Shown here one piece after another: positions 47,356 through 58,767 of a stretch of DNA of 64,000 nucleotides; positions within the stretch are counted from its first letter, which is position 1, and each line of letters opens with the position of its first letter. Below the pieces are notes generated by a model, which worked only from the letters and a program-made list of their open reading frames with translations, was not told the origin of the DNA and did not search any database. Position numbers and translations under genes: made by a program. Source of the DNA: Euphorbia lathyris (taxonomy: Eukaryota > Streptophyta > Magnoliopsida > Malpighiales > Euphorbiaceae); NCBI RefSeq assembly GCF_963576675.1, contig NC_088913.1:82335001-82399000 (forward strand), in the 5' to 3' direction.

Positions 47356-50172
47356 ATGACTAAGGTCTCCTACAACATCTCCGGTGCCGGCCACCAAAAG
47401 TCTAGCTCCGATGAACCTACAGGGAATCCTCCAACACCCAGCAAAGGAAAAGCTGGTCAGGAAAAGCCTGTAAAGGTCAGGACCTACTCAAAGGTTTTTG
47501 AAAATGTCCGTGAATGGAAAGTTGAACCCTCAAGATGGGTATCAGAAAACTTCGTACAAAAGGAACAACCCTTCTGCGAGTGGATTTCACAAAACAGCTG
47601 GACAGAGCTGTTTTCGGTTAGGGATGATACCTATCCTGACCTGGTAAGGGAGTTTTACCACAACCTCTGCGTTGCAAATGACAACACTGACTATCTGTGC
47701 ACAGTGGTTAAAGAGAAAACCATCTTCATCAACCCTCTCTACTTAGGAAATCTTCTCAATTTAAAAACTGAGGGAGCAAGGCTGAGAAGATCTGGAGATC
47801 AGGATGGCACTGGGTATGAACAAAACTTCTGCAAACCTGAGGGCCACTCAGGAGAAGTCTCAGCTTCATCTATGGGTCAGCACCAGAAGATGGCTCATTA
47901 CTTGCTGACCTACTTCATTTACCCAAAGATCAACTGCACTACATCAGCAACTAACTTCGAGCAATGCTTTATATGGCATATGCTGACGTACACTCCCATC
48001 AATATGCCAGTCTTTCTTGTTGCTGGTTTCCTTCAAAGTACTGGCACGCTGAGGCTAGGATCAATCATCACAAGAATCCTCATCGACCATAAAGTTGACC
48101 TCGAAGGTGAGGACAAGACTCGAGGAACTGAGATCACAGCTGCCTCGCTGAGAGCATTAAAGTTTGGACAACCTTTGAAGAAAGGTAAAGCTGCTGCTAC
48201 TGCTGGACAAGCTGAGGGAACTGCTCAGCTAAAGAAAGGGCGAAGGACTAAGGCCCCAGCTTCCAGCAAAAGGAAAACTGTTGAGACTCCTTCCAAGAAT
48301 GTTGAGTCTCCAGCAAAAAGATAGAAGTTAGCTGGTAAGTCAGCTGAAAAATGAAGCAGGCAAGGTGAGCCTGGAACTGAGGAAACTGCTGAGCATCCTC
48401 AGAAGAAGCAGAAACCTTCTACACTGACTCCCCTCAATGCCATACCTACTGACTTTGTAGTACCGAGTGACTCTCACTTCACCCAATGTCAAGGCAGTGT
48501 AGCTGAGTCTGAAGAACATGAGGTACAACTGGATGACCACTTCATCTCACAAGTTGAGGAAGAACTTGATGGTGACAGTGCCGAAGAAGAAGAAGAAGCC
48601 AGCGGTCAGGATGATGCTGAGGACTCTAAGGAGACAGCAAGTGAACATGAGACTGAGCAGGCCAATGCTGGGTTTACTGCTGAAGATGAGCAAGTACTTG
48701 ATCAACACAATGTTGATCCAGTCCAAGACCAAGCTGACCAGCCTCATGATGAGCAACACGAATCTTCTCCTTCTCACTCAGGAGATGCTACTCAAACTGT
48801 CACTCCACCTCGTAGAAGAAGAAAGTTGGTTAAAGCCAGTGAGAAGCCTGTTAGTGAAGATTTTGTGCCACCACCAACTCTTCCTGACTTTGTCATTTCT
48901 AAGACAACCAAGGACCCATCCTCAGTAAAGCTTAATTTTTTCAAACGCCAACCAACCTCTACTGTATCGGCGCTATTAGAAAAGCAAGCCTCTGTTTCTT
49001 CTCAACAGGAACATGTCGACCAAAATGCTTCCGCCACCTCAACCAGTCAGGTTGAGCCGATTACTGTTCATGCCATTTCTTCAAGCATGGTGCTGACTCC
49101 ACACACTTCTGCCGTCAGCACAGACAGTATTCGGATTACCACTTCTCCAACTCAACTCTCTGCCGATCAATCAACTATACCTAACACTCAAGTGCAGATT
49201 GAAAATACTATTCCAGTCACTGACCAGGTCACTCCTTTCACTCCTCTTCCTTTCGGTCACACTGATGCCCCTGAAGGCTCTCAAAGCTATGTGAATGCTA
49301 CTGAGTCCGGTAAAAAGCTCATTGACTCAGTTCAAGCGTTGATCAGAGACCTTCAACATTCCACTCCTCCTGCTGCTGGGTCTTCATCTATTGAGACTAC
49401 TCAGCTCTCCCAGGTCACTCAGCTTCTCAACGAAGTTAAGGGACTCAAGGACTTGCTGAACGTCATCATATCTTTTCAAGCACAGCAAGCTAAGCAGGAT
49501 TCAATAGCCAAGCTGGCTGAGATCCAGCTGACAACCGTGCAACACTTGAACTCTTTACAACAACAAGTTCATAAATTGTCAGCTGTAAACACCGACTATG
49601 CCACCTCATTTGAAGTAAAGATGCTTTTTGCTCAGCTTCACACCGAGCAACTTAAGACAAATGAGCAAATGGTCTCTTACAATCAGTGCTCAATAGAGCA
49701 AATAGGTGAGGCTATTCGCTTGCTTAATCTGAATAAGCAAGAGATGGATACTGACGCAATGAAACAGAATGAGATGCAGTCTATCATGCAACAAACCTTC
49801 AACCACATTCGTCATAACAATATTCAACGTCAGTATTACGACACAACCCTTTTAAAGACCTTTCACCAAATCTTTGCTGGTCTTACTGAAGCTCTCATCT
49901 GGCAAGGCAAAGCTCAAGCGTTTAGCGTCAATATGCTTAGTGCTGCTGACCTTAACATACCCGCAGAGGTATCAACTGATGGAGTTGCAATCTTTGATGG
50001 CATCAATGAAAGCGCTGACAAACTTAAGGAGCTATCTAAAGAACTGACTCGAGCTGTCTTAACTGATGCTTTCAAACTTCCTCCTCCTGATGCTGACAAA
50101 ACGGGGGAGAAAGATAAAACAGCTAGAGCTCAGCATGAGCGAAGTCAGTCTCAACACAAGAAAAAGAAATAG
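47356..50172 (+). pseudogene. SIRE-2 env-position ORF (Transposase_32-like plus helical C terminus), two stops
   Basis: The frame runs from ATG 47356 (MTKVSYNISGAGHQKS) to 50172, about 938 codons, with a TAG at 48322-48324 and a TGA near 48352. The N-terminal domain has PFCEWISQNSWTELFSVRD, DLVREFYHNLCVANDN, FINPLYLGNLLNLKTEG and FEQCFIWHMLTYTPINMPVF. A basic segment (KKGRRTKAPASSKRKT), an acidic Glu-rich segment (about 48560-48620), a Ser/Thr-rich linker and a Gln/Leu-rich helical C terminus ending HKKKK follow. From 48355 to 50172 it is open. The ORF at 48518-48928 is a different frame and a shadow. No transmembrane stretch or signal peptide is evident, so an envelope role is doubtful. Confidence 0.75.
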
Positions 50173-50717
50173 ATAGGCTAGCTCAGTATAGACTAAGTCA
50201 GATGTAATCTATATGCCTTATCTATTAGTTTTGTTGTGTAACCACTGACTACTATCAATATATCATATCTGCATCTTTAATTCCTATTCCTGAGTTATGA
50301 TATATGTTACTGTGTACTAAGTCATTACGTATCTTCAATTAAATCAGCTATGTTTTATACTTATAAATCTTATTGACTGAATCAAATGCTGATAACATGT
50401 TTGACATTGACTTATGTGCTTATAAAACATTGTCTGTTAAGAACTCATTGAACAACAAATTACGCAGCGCACTCTATATGATTATACCTTCCGCTTAATA
50501 CTGAGTAAATAGAATATGTTTAATAAGCTGACCTATATCTGAAAAACTGACCTTAGACTTACTCGAATTAAACCTTTAAATGTTTAGAGTAAAACTAAGT
50601 CAGTAGCTCAACCCTTACGGGGGAGTTTGCTAAAGTTGAAATAGGTCAACTATCATGGGGGAGCTCAATACTGAGTTCTTCGCTGAATAGTTTTGCCAAC
50701 ATCAAAATGGGGGAGTT
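50173..50717 (+). other. SIRE-2 3' noncoding region with two purine tracts
   Basis: No gene is seen. Two G-rich tracts occur: ACGGGGGAGTTTG (about 50618-50631) and CATGGGGGAGCTC (about 50655-50667). The polypurine tract ATGGGGGAGTT abuts the LTR. The same three-part arrangement is found in SIRE-1. Confidence 0.8.
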
Positions 50718-52062
50718 TGTTGAAACACCTTTCCACATAATTTTGATTTGACAAAATTGTTTAAGTATAATTGAAATACATATTCTAAACACACTAAGTT
50801 TAAATGCTTTGATTTATTATACTAATGTGTTTGTTCAATGTTGAGTTAAAACTGTTTATAAGACACAAGAATTAAAAGGCCCAAGCCCAATACAAGTGTT
50901 AAAGCCCAAGTCAAACAACTCAGTACAACTCGGCCCGCGTTTGTTAAAACGATGTCTCTTTGGACAAAACACAACTCAGCAAGAGAAGGATCTAGAAGAC
51001 CTTCGGGAACAACTTCAAGATGAAGCTGCTGAGTAGTATCGACAAAGCGTACAAGACAGCAGCTGGCTAATGATAACTTCCAAACAAAGTATTTCTACTT
51101 TGGGTAAAGTTTAGACGACACAGTATGCTGTCCAGTTGACTTTACCATAAAAGGAGAGACAGTCTGTTGAGCTGACCGAGGACAGAAGATACACAATTCT
51201 GATTGGCCGAGAGCTCTGAGCAAGTCAGGATGACAACGACAGGAAGCCGTTTCCCTCCAACGGTTATTTCGAAATTCAAAATGACCGATGCCCAGACGTC
51301 TCTATAAATAGAGCCATCAGAAGCTTCACTCTACACAGAACTTGATCAAGCCATTACGCTGACCAAATTTCTACACAAGTTCTGCAAGCAAAGAAGCAAA
51401 GCAAATCTTACACTACAATTCTTATATTTGTGTAAAAGTCTAGAGTGATTATTTCAATCGTCTAAAGTGTCTTAGCAAATCTTTGTATAGGACAAAACAC
51501 TTATCATTTCTAGAGATTAGAAAGGAGAGGCTGAGTACTCGGTTATAGTACTCAGCGAGAGATTAGGACTGAGTAGAGGTATAGAGGAAGGTACTCTTGT
51601 TATACTCAGTTGCTAAGATTGTAAAAGGTTTGAGGCTCTACCTTTAAAGAGCTCAGTAGAGGATTCGAAATCTCGGAACGTGTTCCGGGGACAGGACGTA
51701 GGCTTAGAAGAAGCTGAACCTGGATAAATCTGCTGAGTAAAGTATTTCTTACCTTTAACTCCTTATTTATATTGCTTGCTTAAAATAACCAAAAACCGAC
51801 CAAGTAAAGAGGTCAAGTTGAGTTGTGCGCGTTAAACGTCTGAGCTCAGGAATAGACTCTAAGTGCTATCTCCTGACTCAAGCCAAGAAACTGACCTAGT
51901 CACCAGTTGACTAAGCCAGTATCTTGCTGTTTACTCAGCGCCGCTGTTAAAACCTTTTTCCTTAGAAAAAGAAGTCTGCCCTAATTGCGAAAAAGTTTAA
52001 ATAGTTCCTAACCCCCCCCCCCCCCATTGGAACTATACTTGCAACCTTACAAGGGACCAACA
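50718..52062 (+). repeat. SIRE-2 3' LTR
   Basis: It pairs with 40602-41945. It ends CAAGGGACCAACA at 52062 and is followed by TSD ATTAG and E1 RNase H sequence. Its C-run (about 52010-52025) is longer than that of the 5' LTR. Confidence 0.92.
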
Positions 52063-54662
52063 ATTAGGTACTTGAAAGCTGCGTGGTCAGTGTATACGAC
52101 AATTTTGGATAATACGAGATATGATCTAAATTTATCGAAAGCAAAGACTACAGCAAGCATCTCTTTTTCCGTAATGGAATAATTTTGTTGGGCCTCATTG
52201 AGCGTTTTGCTCGCATAATAAACGGGGCGGAAAATTTTATCCACCCGCTGGCCCAAACAAGCACCTACAGCCAAGTCACTTGCATCACACATGAGTTCAA
52301 AGGGAAGACTCCAATCGGGTTTCACCATAATAGGTGCATTAACTAGTTTTTCCTTTAGCGTATTAAATGCAAGCAAACATTCGGGGGAAAAACTAAATTC
52401 CGCATCCTTTGCAAGGAGTTGGGTCAAGGGGGTTGCTATCTTAGAGAAATCTTTGATGAATCTCCTATAGAATCCCGCATGACCTAAAAAACTCCGGATT
52501 CCTTTAACATTGATTGGAGGGGGTAATTTCTCAATCACCTCAATCTTGGCCGGATCGACCGCGATTCCTTCCCCGGACACCTTGTGTCCCAAAACAATAC
52601 AATCTTGAACCATAAACTGACACTTTTCCCAACTTAGAGCGAGATTAGTGTCCTCGCAACGTTGAAGGACTTTATCAAGATTGTTCAAACAAATTTCAAA
52701 GGACGATCCAAAAACAGAAAAATCGTCCATGAAGACTTCCATGAAGTCCTCAATCATTTCGGAGAATATAGCCGTCATGCACCTTTGAAAGGTGGCAGGG
52801 GAGTTACAAAGCCCAAATGGCATCCACCTATATGCAAATGTCCCATACGGATAAGTGAATATCGTCTTTTCTTGATCCGAAGGATCAACAGGAATTTGCA
52901 TATAACCGGATAGGCCATCGAGGGTGCAAAAGAATTTATGACCCGCCATTCTTTCCAACATTTGGTCAATGAACGGCAAGGGAAAATGATCTTTTCGGGT
53001 GGCTTCATTAAGTTTCCTATAATCAATGCATACTCGCCACCCGGTTACTTTCCGTGTGGGGATTAATTCCCCTTGATCATTTTCCGTCACCATAGTGCCC
53101 CCCTTTTTGGGAACACATTGGACCGGACTAACCCATGGACTATCGGAGATAGGAAAGATTATACCTGCGTCGAGGAGTTTGATTACCTCGGTCTTCACTA
53201 CCTCTTTCATATTGGGGTTAAGTCGTCGTTGCGGCTGTATAGAGGGTTTGACTTTATCCTCCATAAAGATGCGGTGTGTGCAAATGGTGGGGCTGATCCC
53301 CTTAATATCGTGAATAGTCCACCCAAATGCGCCTTTGTGTTTTTGTAACACCGCAATTAATGCTTCCTCCATTTCCACTGTCAAAAGCGAAGAGATAACA
53401 ACCGGTAAGAAATTAGGAGGTTGTAAAAATACGTATTTTAAATTAGGAGGCAAGGGTTTAAGTTCCAAAGTTGGAGGTTCCTCAAGAGAGGTCTTTGGCT
53501 TTGCTTTGCTATCCCGGTCTAAACCCTCGAACCGGCTCCTTGCCAACAGACATTGTTCTATTTCGGAGGAGTATTCAAACGGCTTGTTCAATGGCTCCTC
53601 ATCCAAATGCTCAATACCATCTATTTCCGAAGAGGTTCCCGCAGAAGACCTATCACAAAAATCCTCAACAAAAATATCAATAGAGTCTACGGAATTTAAA
53701 AAGTTGCAGTCCTCCATGGTGTTAGATGAGAATTTCATGGAGTTGTACACGTTAAACTCTACCTCTTCGTCTTGCAACCGTAGGATAAGTTTACCTTCGT
53801 GGACGTCAATGAGAGTCCTACCTGTTGCAATAAATGGTCGTCCTAGGAGGATCGGTACCGTATCGTCTTTCGCCATATCGAGCACTACAAAATCGGCGGG
53901 GAAAATGAACTTGTCCACTTTCACTAAGACATCCTCCACAACCCCTTTTGGCCGGGCAATGGATCTATCGGCCAGCTGGAGCGTCATATTAGTAGGCTTT
54001 GGTTCTCCCAAGCCGAGCTTCCTAAACACAGATAAAGGCATTAGATTGATACTAGCACCCAAATCACATAAAGCTCTCCTAAACTCAACATTACCAATCG
54101 TGCAAGGGATAGAAAAACTACCTAAATCCTTGAGTTTAGGTGGGAGTTTGTTTGTTATAATCGCGGAGCATTCCTCCGTGAGCACTACCGTCTCATTATA
54201 ATCTAACTTTCTCTTTTTAGCGAGGATTTCTTTAAGAAACTTCGCATATGTAGGCATTTGTTCCAATGCCTCTGCAAGCGGGATGTTAATGTGAAGTTTC
54301 TTAAAAATTTCCAAAAACTTGCCGGATTGGTGGTCCAATTTTTCCTTTTTAAGTCGTTGTGGAAAAGGGAGCTTCAGTACGTAAGCCCCAATTGGATCAC
54401 ACACATTTTTATTCTTATCCAAGGAAGTCGTGGATTTCGGATCCGAACCGGGGTTGCTTACCACTTCCGGTTCATCACTTACCTGCGGAGTGGGTGGAGT
54501 CACCTTTGGGACCGGTGGTTCCAAAACCTTACCACTTCGGAGAGTTATTGCTTGTGCGGTCTCCCGATCCTTCGGTCTCGGGTTTTGTTCGGTGTTAATC
54601 GGGAGAAACTCATGTTGTCTCTCTTGTCGTTGGCGACTTAATTGGGCCACTTGCCATCCCAA
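52063..54662 (-). pseudogene. E1 protease, RT and RNase H
   Basis: An open frame of about 866 residues belongs to E1; its last five codons in the track lie in the SIRE-2 LTR. The protease active site is CDLGASINLMPLS (about residue 199), followed by ILLGRPFIATGRTLIDVH. RT shows VCIDYRKLNEATRKDHFPLP, MPFGLCNSPATFQRCM and the catalytic FMDDFSVFG (about residue 645). RNase H shows LMCDASDLAVGACLGQ, ITEKEMLAVVFAFDKF and VVYTDHAAFKYL, where SIRE-2 cuts it. This is the Athila type of pol. It is in frame with gag, separated only by the stop at 54762. The plus-strand ORF at 53335-54201 is its shadow. Confidence 0.9.
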
Positions 54663-54761
54663 GTCCCTGCAAAATTCTTCATTGTTAGCAAGACGGGAAG
54701 ATATTTCTTTAAGAAGGTCAATTACCCTTGCGTCTTGCGCATTGCTAGGAGGTTGCGATTT

Positions 54762-56021
54762 TTACCCTCCTTGGGCATGAGGGAATTGGCCCAAACCTTG
54801 TTCCACGAATTTACTATGGGGTCCGGATGGGGGCTTCAACACATCCCGCTTGTTATCATAAGATAGATTCGGGTGTTGGTGTTGAGGCCTCCATCCGTTG
54901 TTATTATTGTTACGGTGGTGATAAGCGTGCGTGTTAGGATAGGAGTTATAATGAGAATTATACCTTTGTTGTCCCCCTACATAACTTACGCTTTCGGTGT
55001 TGCCGGAAAAAGGGCTTCCGGCTTGACAATCCTTACCTTGGTGGTCACCACCACAATGAGGGCACACTAGGACTTGTGCTGTATGCTTGAGGCTCATTTG
55101 CGCCATTAAGGCGTCCAGCTTCTTATTCATTTCGACCATGAAGATTATGGGAGCCTCGTCTTCTACGGAAAAAGTTTGATATTGCGAGGGTCTGGCAAGC
55201 CGATCTTCTTACCATTGGACACTTTTCCTAGCTAATTCGTGAATGAGCTCATACGCCTCGCTTGCCGATTTGCGAAACAAATCCCCACCTGCGGCAGAAT
55301 CAATGGTTGCACGATTAGTAGGCGTTAAACCATGATAAAAGGTACTTACTAGATCATGCTTAGGAATATCGTGATGGGGACAGCTTCGGAGCAACTTTCG
55401 GAACCTAGCCCAAGCTGAATGGAGGGCCTCGTATCCAAGTTGCCGAAAGGAAGTGATATTTTTCCTCAACTTAACCGTTTTAGAAGGCTGGAAGTAGTAA
55501 GATAGGAACTCCTTCTCAAGTTCCTCCCATGATGTGATCGATCCCGCCTCTAACGAGTGCAACCATTCCAACGTTTGTCCTGTTAAAGAGAAAGGAAAAA
55601 GTTTTAGTTGGATGGCCTCAACCGGGACACCGTTTTGCCGAGAAGTTTCGGCACACATAAGAAATTTATCAAGGTGTTCGTTAGGGTTTTCATGGGGTTC
55701 CCCTCCGAATTGATCGAGTTGTTGGATTAATTGAATCATGCTAGTCTTTATTTCAAATGTGTCGATCGGAATGGTGGGGGCAACGATTCCATGGAGGATT
55801 TGAGGGCGATGCGGAGCAAGAATCTCCAACATCAAACGCGTGTCATTGCCTCCACCATTACGGTTGTAATTCATGGGTTGTTCAGGCAGCCTTTGGTTGA
55901 CCTTGGGCTGGTTAGCTTCATTGTTGAGGTTTGCCATTTTCTCTTTTCGAATCCTACAAAGAGTACGTTCAATTTCAAGATCAATAGGAATAAGAGAATC
56001 ACTCCGAGATCGGGTATGCAT
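54762..56021 (-). pseudogene. E1 gag, with in-frame stops
   Basis: It starts at ATG 56021 (MHTRSRSDSLIPIDLE). The capsid has LKLFPFSLTGQTLEWLHSLE and STFYHGLTPTNRATID. A zinc knuckle CPHCGGDHQGKDCQAG lies near 55065-55020, followed by an Asn/Tyr/His-rich tail and PPSGPHSKFVEQGLG. TAA stops lie at 55209-55211 and 54762-54764, both in the same frame as pol, so gag and pol were originally a single polyprotein frame. Confidence 0.88.
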
Positions 56022-56154
56022 AAAATAAGTGAAATAAAATATAATATCAACAAGAAAGAATGATGTTAGTAAAAGTATATATAAACAATTTATACAAAAT
56101 GAATGCTTAAACTAACAATAAAACGTTTTTGTCTAATATTGCAAGAAATTATAA

Positions 56155-56173
56155 ATCCCCGGCAACGGCGCCA
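56155..56173 (-). other. E1 primer-binding site (tRNA-Asp type)
   Basis: The minus strand reads TGGCGCCGTTGCCGGGGAT, six bases from the 5' LTR at 56180. The leader between it and gag (56022-56154) has no other feature. Confidence 0.88.
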
Positions 56174-56179
56174 AAAACT

Positions 56180-58011
56180 TGATGGCGCGACGTCTAGTGA
56201 ATTTTTTCTTACGATAAAATGTGTATTATGATAAGTGCGCTATGACTATGGATGTGGTCTTTCTAAGTGCTTTGTATCTATTAGAAGTCACTACTTAGGG
56301 GCAAGTGTACCCCGTCGTATCAAGTAATAATCCGGTTAAGACCGGGTATCGAATCCACGGGATTTATAACTACAAGTATTAGATGACTCGGTTTTATACG
56401 TTATTTAAGCGGTGAATACTTTGAGGTTGATATGGGGACCAACTACAAACTACTCCTAACTACGTGTGAGGCGAATTTATATACCAAAACTCTAGGAAGT
56501 GATATGGATGCGATAAGTTATAACTATGACAAATAATGACTTCTAATGTTTATACGGTTGATGGTTTGCTCTTGCAAAGACGACTACGTGTAGTGTAACC
56601 GACCCGTGAAGTAGTTAGACTACGTGGTTCCTAGTCAAGGCATGTCTAATGCTTGGGACCAGAAATTAGGGCCCGTAAGTTCCGTGGCTTGTCAAGTCCT
56701 ACGGTTTCCGGTTTGTCACTTTCGGTAAGGCAACACCTATATGAATCCCTAAAGATAGCCCGAATGGCGTCGGAAATCGCGTTCTCCTACACAATAATCA
56801 ATTATGAATATCAAAACAAGTAACAAACATCAACACATATATAGAAAAGAAGATTATGAATCATAAATTATAAATATGGAGAATGTAAATATGAATTACA
56901 ACCAAGCCTAGTACATAGGATGAGTTCAAGCTAATTAGCAAGTAAAAGGGAAGAATCCACCCTCGGAACTAGCTAACCGGACTCAAAAGCCGTCTCTTAG
57001 GACTTGGATGGTGGAGCTTTCGAGCTTGGTGCACGGAAATGGAGCGGGACTTTGATGGAATGCCGGAATCAACGAACAAGCTCTCAAGATGGAAGAGTTT
57101 GGCTATACAAAGCCTAAAAACAAAATCTAAACTACAAATGGCAAGAATTACAAGATGTAAGGTGTATGGTCTAAGGTCTAAGTGTCTGTATCTTTTTACA
57201 TGAGTGCTAGACACTCTTATTTATAGATCAAGTTAGGGGTAAGATTGTAATTTCACAAGGTGCAAGCATGGAGGAATATAATTTTGTGCAGAAATCTCAT
57301 AATACGCCCCGCGTATGGTGGTGTACGCCCTGCGTGTATGCCCATTCCGTCAGAAATCTCATGCATGTGGACCAATTCTAGGTCTTGTTGTCTCAAACAC
57401 GCCCTGCGTGGAATGGCATGCGCCTTGCGTGTTTGAGACTCTGACTTTTTATTGCTTGATTTGGTCCTTTTACGCCGTGCGTAGCTTGAGGCACGCCCTG
57501 CGTAAATGAGTCTTTGAACTTTTTGTATTGAAGAACTCCCTCACACGCCCCGCGTGTAAGGTGGTACGCCTTGCGTATGGATCGTTGACTCAGGGAGACC
57601 ATGCAGTCTGACTTTTCAGGATTAGGCAATTATTTCTGACATGTGTTATACGCCCCGCGTAAGTTGGCGTACGCCTCGCGTATGCTGACTCGATACCACG
57701 TGGTGTCTGTAGATAGGGCAATCATTTCTGACTTTATGTCTCACACCCCGCGTATGGGATGATGCGCCCCGCATATGGAGTGGATTTTCACTCCTTGCTC
57801 GTACCTGAAATACAAATCTAGAGAGTCGAGTTAGCTTGATTTTTTTATTTCTTAAACTAATAAAAAACATAGAAAATTAACTAAATGCATGGAATTTATT
57901 TTTATTCCGTTATTTTATTAAAACACTCTATTTTTGTAATTAAACTTATTTATTTCTTCTAAAATTAACCCGTAAATCACGCTAAAAGATAGGGGTAAAA
58001 TACCCCTATCA
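56180..58011 (-). repeat. E1 5' LTR with paired GC dyads at 57303-57779
   Basis: This is a 1832-bp uninterrupted LTR. TATA box CTATAAATA lies on the minus strand at 57226-57218. About twelve imperfect dyads of the form ACGCCCCGCGT occur in six pairs. Relative to the 3' copy many differences are CG to TG or CA. ORFs at 57315-57870 read through the dyads and are not genes. Confidence 0.92.
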
Positions 58012-58767
58012 CCTGTTCGGGTGAGACTCCTGTGATGTCTTCGGTGCACCAGGCGAATACGTCCGAATGCTCCGTTAGTACATCCTTTATCTCGCTGGCC
58101 AGAGGAGGCGGGAGCTTGGTCTCAATCTTCAACATCTTGTTCTCCCCGATGGTACAGTCGCTAACCGGCTCAATTGGTGTGGGGTTGTACCCCCTCATAT
58201 CCATCAGACCGTCCTCTAGGTAAAGCGCTGTCCGAGGCTGAGTCGCCTCCCATTGCAATTTTTTGGCTAGGATGCGATCTCCTTGGATGGTGATCCTGTC
58301 GTGTTGAAGCGGCAAAGTCAAGCATAAGTCGGCGATATCAATTGTAGCTTTTAGGCTAGCAAGTAGAGGTCTCCCGATAATGGTGTTGTAGGCCAAGGGG
58401 ATATCGACCACCACCCATTTTGCGGTGTCCTCTACTTCTTTGTTGTTTTCGGCAAAGATTGTTGATAGAGAGATGACTCCCTTTACGGGGACTTCAATTT
58501 CTAATAGGCCAACTAGGGGAAAAGTTCCGGCTCGGAGGGCCGTGTGAGTGTTTTTCATTGCGCGGAGCGCTCTCCAGGTGAGCAAGTTCACCGAGCTTCC
58601 TGTGTCCACCAGCACTCGATGCGTTTTAAAGCCGGCGATGTTGATGGTGACAACGAGGGCCTCCGAATGGCTGGTCCAGAGTGGTGGCTGCAATGTCAGG
58701 GTCTGATCAATTGCTTTTCTTTTTCGGGAGCCCTCCAGAGGCGGGCAAAATGCCGGTGCTCCCTCCC
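58012..58767 (-). pseudogene. E0 protease region
   Basis: The minus-strand frame 58693-58012 has the retroviral-type aspartic protease site VLVDTGSSVNLLTW and later NTIIGRPLLASLKATIDIADL, typical of Tat-lineage protease. Downstream, HSDVFAWCTEDITGVSPEQ is the start of RT and breaks at the E1 TSD CCTGT, resuming at 7795. Upstream it is separated from gag by a frame change near 58700-58770. Confidence 0.85.

Larger units (their letters stand above)
40602..52062 (+). mobile_element. SIRE-2: SIRE-type Ty1/copia retrotransposon, structurally complete
   Basis: LTRs at 40602-41945 and 50718-52062 (1344 and 1345 bp) begin TGTTGAAACACC and end GGGACCAACA. The TSD is ATTAG (40597-40601 and 52063-52067). 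PBS, gag, pol, env-position ORF and polypurine tract (CAAAATGGGGGAGTT, about 50703-50717) are in normal order. By eye the LTRs differ by about ten substitutions plus a C-run length change, so insertion was recent. All three reading frames nevertheless carry stops, suggesting it moved with proteins from another copy or was damaged soon afterwards. It interrupts E1 RNase H. Confidence 0.93.
7801..58011 (-). mobile_element. E1: Athila-like Ty3/gypsy retrotransposon, split by nested insertions
   Basis: LTRs lie at 56180-58011 (5') and at 7801-8661 plus 17623-18600 (3', split by E2). The TSD is CCTGT at 7796-7800 and 58012-58016. Both LTRs begin TGATGGCG and end CCCCTATCA on the plus strand. A tRNA-Asp-type primer-binding site adjoins the 5' LTR. 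The minus-strand order is gag, PR, RT, RNase H (SIRE-2 inserted), INT, 3' noncoding region (SIRE-1 inserted), LTR. The protease motif (CDLGASINLMPLS) and the priming site fit Athila. No env-like ORF is seen after INT. By eye LTR divergence is about 2 percent, mostly C/T and G/A changes. Without insertions E1 is about 11 kb. Confidence 0.9.

Noticed and set aside
48518..48928. 136-residue Met/Leu/Lys-rich ORF
   Set aside because: It lies in another frame of the SIRE-2 env-position ORF, whose own frame aligns with SIRE-1.
53335..54201. 288-residue plus-strand ORF
   Set aside because: It is the antisense shadow of the E1 protease/RT frame and has no domain of its own.
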